The notes below the pieces were generated by a model. That model saw nothing but the letters and a program-made list of their open reading frames with translations, was not told the origin of the DNA and did not search any database. A DNA stretch of 43,475 nucleotides from positions 1-43,475 of the IMG/VR virus record IMGVR_UViG_3300011116_000710; one strand, 5' to 3'. Shown here one piece after another: positions 31,201-38,927 of the stretch. Numbering within the stretch: the stretch's first letter is position 1; every line of letters begins with the position of its first letter. The DNA comes from a virus. The position numbers and the translations under genes are program-made.

Positions 31201-32485
31201 TAACCAGCTTTCGCCTCTGAAAAGCAGCGAGAAGGCCGGAGGCACGCTCGGTTTCCGACCGGGATCGGTAAACCTTGGCGGATACGCTCATGGCGTGCCG
31301 ACGGCCGGAACGACTGGCGCGACAGTCGCGCCGATCGTCGGACGCGAGGTCGTCGAAGCGACAGCTGCGCGAGAAGCCGTGCTGTCACGGGAGGCACAGG
31401 CGCGAGCTGTTGCGGCCGAGCAGGAGACTATGCTCGCGAAAGAGCGCGCGGTTGAGCTGGGCCGGCGTGAAGCCGAGCTCGCGCGCCGATCGCGACTGCT
31501 GGCCGGCGCGCCTGCCGGCGTCGTGACCGAGGCAGAAGCGGCAGCTGCCGAGGCGCTCCCGGGCGCTGAAGCCTTCGCTGAGTCGCTTGCCCGTCGGACG
31601 GCTGGCGCAATCCCTGGCGGTGGAGCCGTGACCGGCATCGTCGACCTGATGAAGGCCGTTCCTCGCGCGCAGTGGCAGGTGACGGCGCGCGTGCGCGGCA
31701 TGGTCGCGGCCGAAAAGCGCGGCGTTGAGCTCGCGGCAAAGCTCGAGGCCGGAGCGAAGCGTCTCCTCGAGGTCGGCAAGGTCGGCGGCAAGGTCGCGAT
31801 CATCGAAGGCCGACGAGCCGAGCGAGGCGAGACGCTGAAAGAGCGCGCGAAACGGCGAGAGGCGATTGTCGATCGAATGCGAAAGGTCGCGCAGCTGGCG
31901 AACGACGCCGAGGCCTTCGCGAATCATGTCGGATCGCAGGGCGCTATCGTTGCGGGCGAGCTCCCCGAATTTGCCGCGTCGATTTCGGCGACGACGAAGG
32001 CGGCGCTCGACGTGCTGGCCGAGGCCTTGCCGTCGATGCCTGACGCGCAGCTCGACCGCTGGGAGCCGAGCGCGGCTGAGATCGCAAAGTTCAATCGGTG
32101 GAACGCAGCGATCAACGATCCGACCTCGTTGCTGGCGCGTGCTCGCGAGGGCACGATTACCGCGGACGAAGTCCGTGCTGTCGAGCGCACCTATCCACGG
32201 GTGATCGCGCAGCTGCGCGCAACGGTACAGACGCAGGTCAACGCGGCACAGACGAAGGGCGTCACGCTGTCTCGACAGCGGGTCCAGGCGCTTGAGACGC
32301 TTCTTGGCTACTCGTTGACGACCGAGTCGTCCTCGGGTGCGATGCAGCGGGCGCAGCAGGTCTTCGGAGGCGCACGACGAGGAGAGACGGAAAAGAGCGA
32401 TACTGTCCGGCCGCTGCCGGGCGCGGCGCGTGTCACATTGGGGAATCGGTACATGACGCCGCAACAAGCGGCAGCGGAGCGATAA
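28220..32485 (+). CDS. Giant internal virion/ejection protein with helical solenoid
   Basis: A 1421-residue protein, the largest here. A small N-terminal domain (VPVLVSSGTGSFVKVPQRAL) is followed at about residues 75-260 by Gly/Ala-rich amphipathic stretches (IGEAAGILLPAVATLGGAAA, GTDALLFGALGGTMGLLEPA) that could insert in a membrane. Residues about 325-648 are a 32-residue helical repeat array. Long helical regions follow to the end (EREAELARRSRL-type segments, ISATTKAALDVLAEALP). In podoviruses the largest late protein of this cluster is typically ejected to form a conduit for DNA. No lysozyme motif is seen. Confidence 0.8.
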   Translation: MADQADLLAQAEELPDYEFRPGDVPVLVSSGTGSFVKVPQRALGRAKTEGFIPLGQADVDRELRRRQAAEEQSGILPTLATGLEAGLGALTFGATDYALKKTVSALAGIPEEEYLRLREERMGASPIAATIGEAAGILLPAVATLGGAAALTPVGAAMQAGRAATAAVEAGAVGRGLASAALGARGGGARLAAAALGSVAPKVVGGAVEGALWGAGTGVRESILGKSDDVAEAVAAHMGTDALLFGALGGTMGLLEPALPVALEGAKKAANAAYERMPFFGRRALLDAAVAAPEKTGIAAETARKLYAEREALTELDSKLTGALDVLATTTPERIDQVLANVDEVRSLVGGPADPKQVLAAIAAAPAEQAEAVLSALPGLRPLMEVSKTTVPDLLAAPVDQLAAIVGNADAVALLERQIPGSFRTILAAPAESATAALANADGVLALENQVKGSLKKILAAPADRVPSALSAADGIARLETIKRGALDTILQSPADRFAAIAGHVDGLAELQRYAPGDALQQLLQADSEPALAVLRNAESVATLERTQRGTMRSLLDVSPERASLIAENGGGLAMLEREAGGTVQHLLEAPADEAEFFARHAPQIAALEVDAKGATDVLRSATAEQRNWILSRSNDLIAMERELPGSINSFRSLVTGEEGVWSARESDALLDNWRLIMRNPNERERVISQLIEDKSAQYSSGQKLMQELYTTAKADRREMLRAIGEPGGPPSLQGVQTALSDLTALTTETADKMLADSLTYSEAHARDVAGLAKRMRAELVGVAPVEATAEATQQAKRAAGLLTDPYEAFERLSAMRTEIGEVIGGLKKKPDLLLAEKKSLQELKKLYGAISETFKDSTVWGESAAIRAEIDELNAAWKSATGPGSVIRTEFMTKRTVGGETVFEFKPTKINTWVNQIGDARTEAQVFAAQSKTEAFHELTSLLNRMVDVGTRAVPSIAKGAVDVGEAEIRSLVQRSIQSSSDLEKRALYSRIYNQLSPLKSSEKAGGTLGFRPGSVNLGGYAHGVPTAGTTGATVAPIVGREVVEATAAREAVLSREAQARAVAAEQETMLAKERAVELGRREAELARRSRLLAGAPAGVVTEAEAAAAEALPGAEAFAESLARRTAGAIPGGGAVTGIVDLMKAVPRAQWQVTARVRGMVAAEKRGVELAAKLEAGAKRLLEVGKVGGKVAIIEGRRAERGETLKERAKRREAIVDRMRKVAQLANDAEAFANHVGSQGAIVAGELPEFAASISATTKAALDVLAEALPSMPDAQLDRWEPSAAEIAKFNRWNAAINDPTSLLARAREGTITADEVRAVERTYPRVIAQLRATVQTQVNAAQTKGVTLSRQRVQALETLLGYSLTTESSSGAMQRAQQVFGGARRGETEKSDTVRPLPGAARVTLGNRYMTPQQAAAER
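29192..30163 (+). repeat. Ten helical repeats of about 32 residues
   Basis: Within the giant protein, residues 325-648 divide into about ten units, most exactly 32 residues long. The best-conserved begin at residues 392, 424, 456, 488 and 521. The consensus is roughly LLaaPadraaalanadgva.LErq..Gs, where the two halves look like a helix pair. The DNA has diverged, so this is an old duplication series. Confidence 0.8.
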
Positions 32486-32673
32486 TGGGCAACGGAAAGA
32501 CGGCAAATCGACGCGCGGTCAAAACTGGCAAGCTCGCGGTGTCGCCGACGAAGCGGCAGGAGTTTGTCGAGCGCGGGCTACTGGCGCAGGGCGGCACCGT
32601 TCGAGGCGCTGCCGCCGGCGAGGCGCCTCCTCGCGATCAGGCGGCGTTTGTTCGCGCGCTGCTGGGGCGCTGA
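32485..32673 (+). CDS. Small basic hypothetical protein
   Basis: A 62-residue, Arg/Lys-rich protein (NRRAVKTGKLAVSPTKRQEF) joined by TAATG to the giant ejection protein and ending three bases before the next gene. It could be a minor virion protein or assembly factor. No family is recognised. Confidence 0.6.
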   Translation: MGNGKTANRRAVKTGKLAVSPTKRQEFVERGLLAQGGTVRGAAAGEAPPRDQAAFVRALLGR

Positions 32674-32676
32674 CAG

Positions 32677-33438
32677 ATGCCGACGCCGCACGTTGTCGCG
32701 AAGGTGCTCCTCGCCGACCCGGCGGCGAATCGCTGGGTCGACCAGCTGCTCGCGGTTCTGAATCCGATCCTCCGCAACGTGGCCGGCGATCTTTCCGGTC
32801 CCGTCTCGGCGCCGGAGGTGCGCGGCTGGTACGGCCTGCCGCTCGGTGCCGGCATGGCAACGCCGGCCGTCGACCAGGTGCCGAAATGGAACGGCTCGGC
32901 CTGGGTTCCAGGTACAGCCGGAACGGCAGGCGCTATCACGGCGATCAACGTCGTCGGACCATTGTCCTCGACTGGCGGAACGACGCCGACGCTGTCCATC
33001 CTCGGCACGCCTGCAGGTGGCGGCGCTTATGCGAACGGAACGACGCTTGCCTTTACTGCGGCCGGCACCGTCGGGCAGGTGTTTACCTCGCAAGGCGCAA
33101 GTCCGCCGATATGGCAGACGCCGACGGCCTCCTTTACGGGCGCAGGCGTCGGAGCGTATCGAGCGACAACGGCGACGCCGGACACAATCGCGCTCACGGA
33201 CTACACGGTCGACGTCACAACGACCGGAACATTCGTGGTCAACCTGCCGACAGCTGGCACAGGTGCGGGACAGGCTCCGAGCGGTCGTGTTTTCATTGTC
33301 AAAAACACCGGTGGCGCAACAATCACCGTCACGCCGGCAGGCGCACAACTGATCGACAGCGCGTCGACATTTGTCATGCAGACGCAGTTTGCAGCGTTCA
33401 CGTTTCAGTCGACCGGCTCGGGCTGGGTGCTGCTGTGA
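32677..33438 (+). CDS. Tail fibre/appendage protein
   Basis: A 253-residue protein. The first 60 residues are helical and resemble an attachment segment (ADPAANRWVDQLLAVLNPIL). The middle is Gly/Thr-rich beta sequence (GPLSSTGGTTPTLSILGTPA), and the end is a common fibre domain with TDYTVDVTTTGTFVVNLPTA, RVFIVKNTGGATITVTPAG and STGSGWVLL. It begins a cluster of small beta-rich tail proteins and overlaps the next gene by GTGA. Confidence 0.75.
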   Translation: MPTPHVVAKVLLADPAANRWVDQLLAVLNPILRNVAGDLSGPVSAPEVRGWYGLPLGAGMATPAVDQVPKWNGSAWVPGTAGTAGAITAINVVGPLSSTGGTTPTLSILGTPAGGGAYANGTTLAFTAAGTVGQVFTSQGASPPIWQTPTASFTGAGVGAYRATTATPDTIALTDYTVDVTTTGTFVVNLPTAGTGAGQAPSGRVFIVKNTGGATITVTPAGAQLIDSASTFVMQTQFAAFTFQSTGSGWVLL

Positions 33439-34130
33439 GTTATGAGCCGTTCGCAAGGCCGCAAACGAATCGGACACTGCATACGTCGGCGGTCTATCGA
33501 GCGACGATTCGAGGCGATGCCTGGGCCAACCAGGTGCAGCAAGTCATCGTTCCTGCGCCGCATCTGGGCCGGTTCTGCCCAATCGACATTTGGGTGCATG
33601 GCGACGTTGTCGGTTATCGATCAACGTCGGGTTATCCTCTGATGTCGCTCGGATGGACGTTTACTTCGGCCGCGCAATATGTCGATCTGGTCGCTGCATC
33701 GACGCGACCGCCGGACGAGGTCAATCGATTTGTTCAGTGGACGGCAATTGGCAGCGTGGCAACGCCGGTGCATCCGGTGCCGGCCGCGCAGCCGATCATT
33801 CTTCGGGTCGGAACATTCGCCAGCACAACGACCAACAGCGCAGCCTTCACACAGCCGGTGGTCGGCGGCACGGTGCTCGTCTCACTCTCGCCAACGGCTG
33901 CATGGCCGATCGTTGGCGGTACGGTCTATATCGGCGCGGCCGGCGCGGCGTTCGACGTCTACACATGCACGGCAACAACGGGCGCTTCGCCGTTTGCATC
34001 AATAACGTTGCAGCTGGTGCAGGCGAATGTCGTTGCACCTGGCGGCACCGTGCCGAGCGGCCGGCAGGTCGGAGCAGCGGCGACATATTCGCTTTTCATT
34101 CATGGCGTACATCGGAAAGCGCAGTGGTGA
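33435..34130 (+). CDS. Modular tail protein 1 (module A + one FTQP module)
   Basis: A 231-residue protein starting with GTG at 33435 in a GTGA overlap; the open frame extends upstream but that part is antisense-like shadow. The N-terminal about 125 residues (module A) contain IVPAPHLGRFCPIDIWVHGD and SLGWTFTSAAQYVDLV. The rest is one copy of a repeat module starting AAFTQPVVGGTVLVSLSP and ending VVAPGGTVPSGRQV. Both modules recur in the next two genes. A receptor-binding or baseplate-like appendage is likely. Confidence 0.7.
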   Translation: MSYEPFARPQTNRTLHTSAVYRATIRGDAWANQVQQVIVPAPHLGRFCPIDIWVHGDVVGYRSTSGYPLMSLGWTFTSAAQYVDLVAASTRPPDEVNRFVQWTAIGSVATPVHPVPAAQPIILRVGTFASTTTNSAAFTQPVVGGTVLVSLSPTAAWPIVGGTVYIGAAGAAFDVYTCTATTGASPFASITLQLVQANVVAPGGTVPSGRQVGAAATYSLFIHGVHRKAQW

Positions 34131-34133
34131 CGC

Positions 34134-34613
34134 ATGTCGTATTTGCCATTCGGAATGTCACCGAAAGGGCCGATCGGACCGACGGTTCCGATCATCAACG
34201 ATAAGACTCCGGCGCGCTCGCTGGTCAATTTGGTGGCGCACACCTCAAGGCCAACGCTGACCGCAATCGGCGCAAACACCATCTTTACAACGGCTCCGGA
34301 CCGTGGTCGGTTTTTCCCAACGGCTGTCTGGTTCAATCCAGACATCGCGACGGGCGCGAGCGCGACGCCGATCATTCGGATCGGATACACAAACAGCGGA
34401 ACGGTATATTCGGACTTTGTTTCGGCGTATACGTTCCTCTCGTCACTGGTCGCTGGACAGTTTTTTGAAATACCGCTCAAGGCTGACGCAACGGGCGCGC
34501 CTCCAACGGGCCGGTTCTCGGCTCCTGCATCAACGGCGATCGTCTGCTACGTTGCGACCGCGAGCGCGAGCGCGTGCTCCGGCGACCTTATCGTCTCGGG
34601 GTTCTACGCATGA
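34134..34613 (+). CDS. Modular tail protein 2 (module A only)
   Basis: A 159-residue beta-rich protein. Its core, FTTAPDRGRFFPTAVWFNPD and IIRIGYTNSGTVYSDFVSAY, parallels module A of its neighbours on both sides. It lacks an FTQP module. It overlaps the following gene by ATGA. Given the position it is probably a virion appendage subunit. Confidence 0.7.
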   Translation: MSYLPFGMSPKGPIGPTVPIINDKTPARSLVNLVAHTSRPTLTAIGANTIFTTAPDRGRFFPTAVWFNPDIATGASATPIIRIGYTNSGTVYSDFVSAYTFLSSLVAGQFFEIPLKADATGAPPTGRFSAPASTAIVCYVATASASACSGDLIVSGFYA

Positions 34614-36067
34614 GCCACCTTCCTGCGCCGGATCGCACGGCAGTCCCGACAACAAATCGATGGGCCGAGGCGACTGGATACGTCAACATTCGCGTTGCGA
34701 ATGTCTCAACGTCAACGACGGCAGCTTTTACGCAGCCAGCAGTCGGCGGCACTGTAACCGTTGCTGTTAGCACATCGACGGCCTTCGTCCCTGGCGATAC
34801 CGTCGCTCTTTCGGGATCGTTGGCGACTTATCGAGGCGGGTTCTATTGCGTCGACAGCAAGCCAACCTCGACGTCGATGGTGCTGCGACTTCTTGACGCT
34901 GGCATTTCGCCGGGCGGCACTGTGGCGAGCGGAGCCGATTGCCGCAGCGTCACGCCGCTGATGATCGCTCCATCGGCCCGCGGGTCATTCGTTGTGACCG
35001 ACCTTTATGCGGACAGCCTTGCCTGTCCTGGCTTCGGCGATACGACTCGATGCACTATTTCAATCGGATGGAATAAGGGCGGAACGCCGTTCTCTGAATA
35101 CTACAGCGCGCAGCAGCTCAACTTCGTGGCATCATTGTCGAGCGGAACGTCGGCCGCATCGCTCGGCGCAGCTTTTACGCAGCCCGCGATCGGCTCGACC
35201 GTCGTCGCAACGCTCGCGGCACCTGGCGCTTATTCGCTCGGAACCTGGGGCTTCCCAATAAATACGGTGCTGCAGGTGCTCCGAGGCGGCGTATACAGCG
35301 TCTCAGCGTTGCAGACGACGACGACGACGGCCAACTATACGCAGCCGGCCGTCGGCTCGTCGGTAACGATCAACGTCACAAGTTCGACCGGCTTCGCTGT
35401 CAACGATTACATCTTTGTTTCAACGGCAGCAGTCGCCGGCGCTGGCGCTTACCAAATTACCGCAACGACAGCGACAAGCATCACCGCGCGCCTTGATAAC
35501 ATCGGCTCGTCTTTCCTGCCGGGTGTCGCTTCGGCCTCGGTGGTTGCGTCTGGCGCTACCGTGACGCACGCGCAAAAAATGACATTGACGCTGCTGCGCG
35601 ACTCAAGGCTGGCGACCGGCCAGTCGGTCGCGACCGGAAACAGTGTTTTTTCCTATCGCGAAGGCAAGACAACGACGACCGCGACCTTTGTCCAGCCGAC
35701 GTCTGGAACGACGGTGCTCGTTACGGTCGCCGACAACACCGACTTCGTCGTTGGCACAACGGTATGGGTCAACGTCGGCTTCGGCAGCTCGGCCGGCATC
35801 TACTCCATCACCAGCAAGACCGGGCTCGACAAAATCCTTCTGAACCTGACAACGGTCATCGATTATGCCGTCGCCTCGACTGTCCCGATCGGTGCAACGC
35901 TACACGTCAGACGGCAGGCCGGGCAGGTGCTACCGCTGCGGACGAGTGGAACATCGCGTCTTTCGGTCGACCCGGGCGCGCCGATCGCCGCCTACGTTTC
36001 CGTCGCGGGAGATCCGACCGCCTGCGGACTGGTCGCGATTCAACTTCGAGGGTATTTTGTGTCCTGA
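34610..36067 (+). CDS. Modular tail protein 3 (module A + four FTQP-like modules)
   Basis: A 485-residue protein from the ATG at 34610 (ATGA overlap). An FTQP module lies at about residues 37-112 (AAFTQPAVGGTVTVAVST). Module A follows (MIAPSARGSFVVTDLYADSL, ISIGWNKGGTPFSEYYSAQQ). Then come a shortened FTQP copy at about 187 and fuller copies at about 241 (NYTQPAVGSSVTINVTSS) and 357 (TFVQPTSGTTVLVTVADN). It looks like an expanded version of the protein at 33435, most likely a receptor-binding or tail-spike component. Confidence 0.7.
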   Translation: MSHLPAPDRTAVPTTNRWAEATGYVNIRVANVSTSTTAAFTQPAVGGTVTVAVSTSTAFVPGDTVALSGSLATYRGGFYCVDSKPTSTSMVLRLLDAGISPGGTVASGADCRSVTPLMIAPSARGSFVVTDLYADSLACPGFGDTTRCTISIGWNKGGTPFSEYYSAQQLNFVASLSSGTSAASLGAAFTQPAIGSTVVATLAAPGAYSLGTWGFPINTVLQVLRGGVYSVSALQTTTTTANYTQPAVGSSVTINVTSSTGFAVNDYIFVSTAAVAGAGAYQITATTATSITARLDNIGSSFLPGVASASVVASGATVTHAQKMTLTLLRDSRLATGQSVATGNSVFSYREGKTTTTATFVQPTSGTTVLVTVADNTDFVVGTTVWVNVGFGSSAGIYSITSKTGLDKILLNLTTVIDYAVASTVPIGATLHVRRQAGQVLPLRTSGTSRLSVDPGAPIAAYVSVAGDPTACGLVAIQLRGYFVS

Positions 36068-36078
36068 CGAGGTGCCCG

Positions 36079-36303
36079 ATGGAATGCCAGCGGTGCGGAA
36101 ATTCGACGATCTTCCTCGCGCATGACGCGCAGTCCGATCGGCACGTCTGGGAGGAGGAGGCCGGCGAGCTCGGCTGTGTCTGCCAGCCGGAGCCGGTGTG
36201 TGCGATCTGCGAGGCCTCGAGGGTCCGCTCCGACGGGCTCCTCCTCCTCCCTCGACCGCTGGCGATGCGAGCGGTTGCGTCTGGGTCGCAGCTGCGGCAC
36301 TAA
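36079..36303 (+). CDS. Small zinc-binding-like protein
   Basis: A 74-residue protein starting at the ATG at 36079. It has CQRCGNS, an acidic HVWEEEAGELG segment, then CVCQPEPVCAIC, giving about six cysteines that could bind zinc. It sits between the tail appendage genes and the endolysin. The function is unknown. Confidence 0.6.
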   Translation: MECQRCGNSTIFLAHDAQSDRHVWEEEAGELGCVCQPEPVCAICEASRVRSDGLLLLPRPLAMRAVASGSQLRH

Positions 36304-36312
36304 GGGGAAAGC

Positions 36313-36963
36313 ATGACGCCTGCAGACGTCCAGAGACTACCGCTACACGTTCGCGAGCTGGCCGAGCTCGCGCGCGAGCTGGCGCCGCCGGCCGGCATCT
36401 CGCCTTGGCTAGTGCTGGGGCTCGCGTTTGCGGAGTCCAACTTCGGCCGAGCACTCCGCAACGGCTCCGGCGACTTTATCCCTCGCCCGTGCAATCCGGT
36501 GCGTGACGCGCTGCTCGCGAAGGTGCCGCTGCCCGGGGCGGTGCAGCGGACGCTGGCCGACGGCATTCCGGCGCGCGGCATCAAAGGGCCGGTCGCCGCC
36601 TGGGTGCCGATGTCGCAGGGGTGGGGCGTCGGCGTTTTTCAAATCGACTGGGAGTCGCACCATCCGTTTATCGCGCGCGGCACCTGGCAGCAGCCCCGGG
36701 CCTGCATGTCCTATGCGCTCGAAATCCTGACGGCTGCGCGTGACTATCTATCGAAGGCCTGCGCCATTCGAGGCGACGAGCTGATCGACGCAACGATCGC
36801 CGCCTACAACGCCGGCGCCGGCCGCGTCGCGAAATTCGTCCGAGAGAATCGCAACCTTGACGATGCGACCTTTCATCGCGGGTATATCGGCAAAATCAAA
36901 CAAAAAGCCGACGAGCTGGCCGGACGGCCTTTTTCGTGGCGCCTCGAGGTCGTCAATGGGTGA
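36313..36963 (+). CDS. Endolysin, lytic transglycosylase/lysozyme-like
   Basis: A 216-residue lysozyme-superfamily enzyme. The probable catalytic glutamate is Glu41 in LVLGLAFAESNFGRAL. It is followed by a substrate-cleft segment QGWGVGVFQIDWESHHPF and the conserved TIAAYNAGAGRVAKFV. This combination matches SLT/goose-type lysozyme folds, which cut the MurNAc-GlcNAc bond. No signal peptide or transmembrane anchor is visible, so it probably depends on a holin. The lysis-type genes downstream support the role. Confidence 0.88.
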   Translation: MTPADVQRLPLHVRELAELARELAPPAGISPWLVLGLAFAESNFGRALRNGSGDFIPRPCNPVRDALLAKVPLPGAVQRTLADGIPARGIKGPVAAWVPMSQGWGVGVFQIDWESHHPFIARGTWQQPRACMSYALEILTAARDYLSKACAIRGDELIDATIAAYNAGAGRVAKFVRENRNLDDATFHRGYIGKIKQKADELAGRPFSWRLEVVNG

Positions 36964-37315
36964 GTCGCTGACATGGCCGGTCGTTGTCGGCTTATGCTCG
37001 CTGATCGGAGCCGTCGCGGCCTTTATGGCGGCGACATTTCGGGTTCGAGCCTGGGTGACAGAGACGGCGCTTGAGGCGATAGAATCACGCGAGGGTCGGT
37101 CGACTGTGGCGAGCATCGCAGCGGAGAGGCAAGTGCGAATCGAGGACAAGCTCGACAGCTTGGCGAAAAGCGTCTCGGAGATGGTGCCGCGACTTGAAAG
37201 CCGCCTTGACAGCCTGCAGGCGCAGGTGACGCAGCAGATCAGCAAGCTCGACGCCGAAACGCGACAGCTCGAAATCAGGCTCGCTCGAATCGAACACAAC
37301 AACGCGCAGAGGTAA
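36956..37315 (+). CDS. Membrane-anchored coiled-coil protein, holin-like
   Basis: A 119-residue protein from the ATG at 36956, overlapping the endolysin by 8 bases. The N-terminus is one transmembrane helix (WPVVVGLCSLIGAVAAFMAA) and the rest a coiled coil (EDKLDSLAKSVSEMVPRLES). Single-TM plus coiled-coil proteins occur in phage lysis cassettes as holin partners (XhlA-like). Which of the membrane proteins here is the true holin is unclear. Confidence 0.65.
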   Translation: MGESLTWPVVVGLCSLIGAVAAFMAATFRVRAWVTETALEAIESREGRSTVASIAAERQVRIEDKLDSLAKSVSEMVPRLESRLDSLQAQVTQQISKLDAETRQLEIRLARIEHNNAQR

Positions 37316-37318
37316 CAT

Positions 37319-37639
37319 ATGGCGAAAACGAATCCGATCACGACGGCGACGGGCAAGGCAACGGCGTCGCTGACGACCTACAACGGCTCGAAAATCACGT
37401 TTCCGTTCCAGGCGAATCGCGTCTCGGTCGGAGTGATTTCGAGCACCGGCTCCGGCGATCTGGTGCTGTCGCTTGACGGCGTCAACGACTCGATGCGACT
37501 GCATAACACGTCAGGGATGGATTCCTTTACTCTGGAAATGCAGCGGGCGTCTGAGATTTATTATCGCGTCGACGACGCAAGCACAAGCTACACCTTTGTC
37601 GTCAACGCCGAAGCGCCTGCATATCCCAACATCTTCTGA
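37319..37639 (+). CDS. Beta-rich protein within lysis cluster
   Basis: A 106-residue protein that looks like a beta sandwich (GKATASLTTYNGSKITFPFQ, TGSGDLVLSLDGVNDSMRL, SYTFVVNAEAP). It has no signal peptide or membrane segment, so it is more likely a late virion component than a lysis protein, although it lies between lysis-type genes. No family is recognised. Confidence 0.6.
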   Translation: MAKTNPITTATGKATASLTTYNGSKITFPFQANRVSVGVISSTGSGDLVLSLDGVNDSMRLHNTSGMDSFTLEMQRASEIYYRVDDASTSYTFVVNAEAPAYPNIF

Positions 37640-37646
37640 GGTTCCG

Positions 37647-37853
37647 ATGCTTGACGAGATACTGAAAATCGCCGGCGCTGTCGTGCCGTTGCTGTCCGCG
37701 CTCGCGTCGCTTGTCAATCACCTGGTCCGCAACGCACAGGCGAAGGGCGAGCAGCCGGCGCCGATGCTTCTGGCGACTGGCGCCGTGCTGAACGCTGGCG
37801 CCGTCAACGTCGACAAGGCGGCGCAGCTTGTCACGCTGCTGCGGAACAAGTGA
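37647..37853 (+). CDS. Small hydrophobic protein, possible holin
   Basis: A 68-residue protein from the ATG at 37647. It has a hydrophobic helix near the start (ILKIAGAVVPLLSALASLV), a polar turn (RNAQAKGEQP), and a second moderately hydrophobic helix (MLLATGAVLNAGAVNV). Size and layout fit a small holin, but helix two is marginal for a membrane span. Confidence 0.55.
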   Translation: MLDEILKIAGAVVPLLSALASLVNHLVRNAQAKGEQPAPMLLATGAVLNAGAVNVDKAAQLVTLLRNK

Positions 37854-37854
37854 G

Positions 37855-38175
37855 ATGGAGCGGCTGCGCTCGCTGGTCGGGTTCCTTCTGACGCTGTGCG
37901 CCGGCATCATCGCGACCGTTTTCGTCGTCGCCGGGCGGATCGACGAGTGGCGGCGCGAGCGGCGCGAAACAGCTGCTCGAGCGGCTGCAGCCGAGCGGGC
38001 CGATCGACTGCGGCAGCGAGTGCGCGAGGTCCGACGCATCGCCGACGAGCAAGCCGAGGCCGCGGCCGGCGAGAAGGTGCGACGCATCGACGCCGAGCTC
38101 GAGCGCGACCGAGCGCGCGACCCGGTCGAGGTCGCGAATGAGCTCGTCGAAGAGGCGCGCCGTGGTCGGTCGTAG
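37855..38175 (+). CDS. Candidate inner-membrane spanin (Rz-like)
   Basis: A 106-residue protein from the ATG at 37855, one base after the previous stop. One N-terminal transmembrane helix (LVGFLLTLCAGIIATVFVVA) is followed by a highly charged coiled coil (RRERRETAARAAAAERADRL). This is the i-spanin layout. The next gene begins inside its end, as is usual for spanin pairs. Rz-type proteins disrupt the outer membrane at the last step of lysis, which would imply a Gram-negative host. Confidence 0.65.
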   Translation: MERLRSLVGFLLTLCAGIIATVFVVAGRIDEWRRERRETAARAAAAERADRLRQRVREVRRIADEQAEAAAGEKVRRIDAELERDRARDPVEVANELVEEARRGRS

Positions 38176-38608
38176 CCTCCTCCTCGCGCTCTCGCTGGTG
38201 CCGGCGCTGGCCAAGGCCGATCCGGCTTGCCGGCGAGAAGCCGACGGCCGGGTGTCCTGCACCAGCGACGGCTTCGCCTCGCTCGTCAATGTTGCGCGCT
38301 CGGCGCGTGCCGAGCTCGAGGGCTGTCAGACGCAGCTCAACCTCGCGGTCGAACAACGCGACGCCGCGGTCGCCGATCGCGACGCCTGCGAAGGGCGTCC
38401 GATTGAGCCGGCACCGGCGCCGATCTTGACGCCGGCGCGTCCGTCGCCGTTTGTTGTCGTCGGCTTCGCGGTTGGCATTGTCGGCGCGCTCGCGCTCGGC
38501 GCGGCTGGCGCTTCGCTGCTGGCGGGACCGCAGGTCGGCAGCTCGGCCGTTTTGGCGCTGACGGGCGCCGGCGTTGTCGGCCTCGGTGCCGTGCTGGTGT
38601 CCTGGTGA
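38162..38608 (+). CDS. Exported protein with C-terminal membrane helices
   Basis: A 148-residue protein. GTG at 38162 has GAAGAGG six bases before it; an ATG at 38138 is an alternative. Either start gives a signal peptide (RSLLLALSLVPALAKA). The periplasmic-type part has three cysteines (DPACRREADGRVSC, GCQTQ) and a coiled coil. Two hydrophobic helices end the protein (VVVGFAVGIVGALALGAAGA, SSAVLALTGAGVVGLGAVLV). It overlaps the spanin-like gene, so it may be a partner of it, but it is no standard o-spanin. Confidence 0.6.
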   Translation: MVGRSLLLALSLVPALAKADPACRREADGRVSCTSDGFASLVNVARSARAELEGCQTQLNLAVEQRDAAVADRDACEGRPIEPAPAPILTPARPSPFVVVGFAVGIVGALALGAAGASLLAGPQVGSSAVLALTGAGVVGLGAVLVSW

Positions 38609-38754
38609 CGCGGTTCCTTCTGCCGCTCGCGATCTTCTGCTCGATCGTCGCGGCCGGTCGTTGCGCGGCGAACAATTCGACGCGGTGTCGCTGGACTCCT
38701 CGGCACCGTGACACGCTGACCGAAAACATCGATGGAGGCTGGAAATGCCGTTGA
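38605..38754 (+). CDS. Very small exported protein, o-spanin candidate
   Basis: A 49-residue open frame starting with GTG in a GTGA overlap and ending 10 bases inside the next gene. It begins TRFLLPLAIFCSIVAAGRC and then a short polar segment with more Cys, His and Arg. The N-terminus looks like a signal sequence with a cysteine near a lipobox position (AAGRC, an imperfect match). A small outer-membrane lipoprotein spanin is possible but weakly supported. Confidence 0.4.
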   Translation: MTRFLLPLAIFCSIVAAGRCAANNSTRCRWTPRHRDTLTENIDGGWKCR

Positions 38755-38927
38755 AAAGCAAGGCGCAGGAGCGTTTCCTTCGCGCGGCCGAGGCTCGCGG
38801 CGAGGTCAAAAAAGGCACGGCCGAGCGATGGCGCGAGGAGACACCGAAGCGCAAGCTCGAGCGACTGCCGGAGAAGCTGACCGAAATCAAGGATGCGCCC
38901 GGCGGCAAGCGAAAGGCCAGCAAATGA
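38745..38927 (+). CDS. Small basic KSKAQ protein
   Basis: A 60-residue, Lys/Arg/Glu-rich protein beginning MPLKSKAQERFLRAAEAR, reminiscent of the DUF3008-type small proteins (KSKAQ near the start) found in phages and bacteria. The function of that family is not established. It overlaps the following gene by ATGA. Confidence 0.65.
   Translation: MPLKSKAQERFLRAAEARGEVKKGTAERWREETPKRKLERLPEKLTEIKDAPGGKRKASK

Noticed and set aside
31169-31203. Promoter from TATATAA inside the giant ejection gene
   Set aside because: The nearest -35-like TTGGAA is 22 bases away and the site is mid-gene with no start codon served by it.
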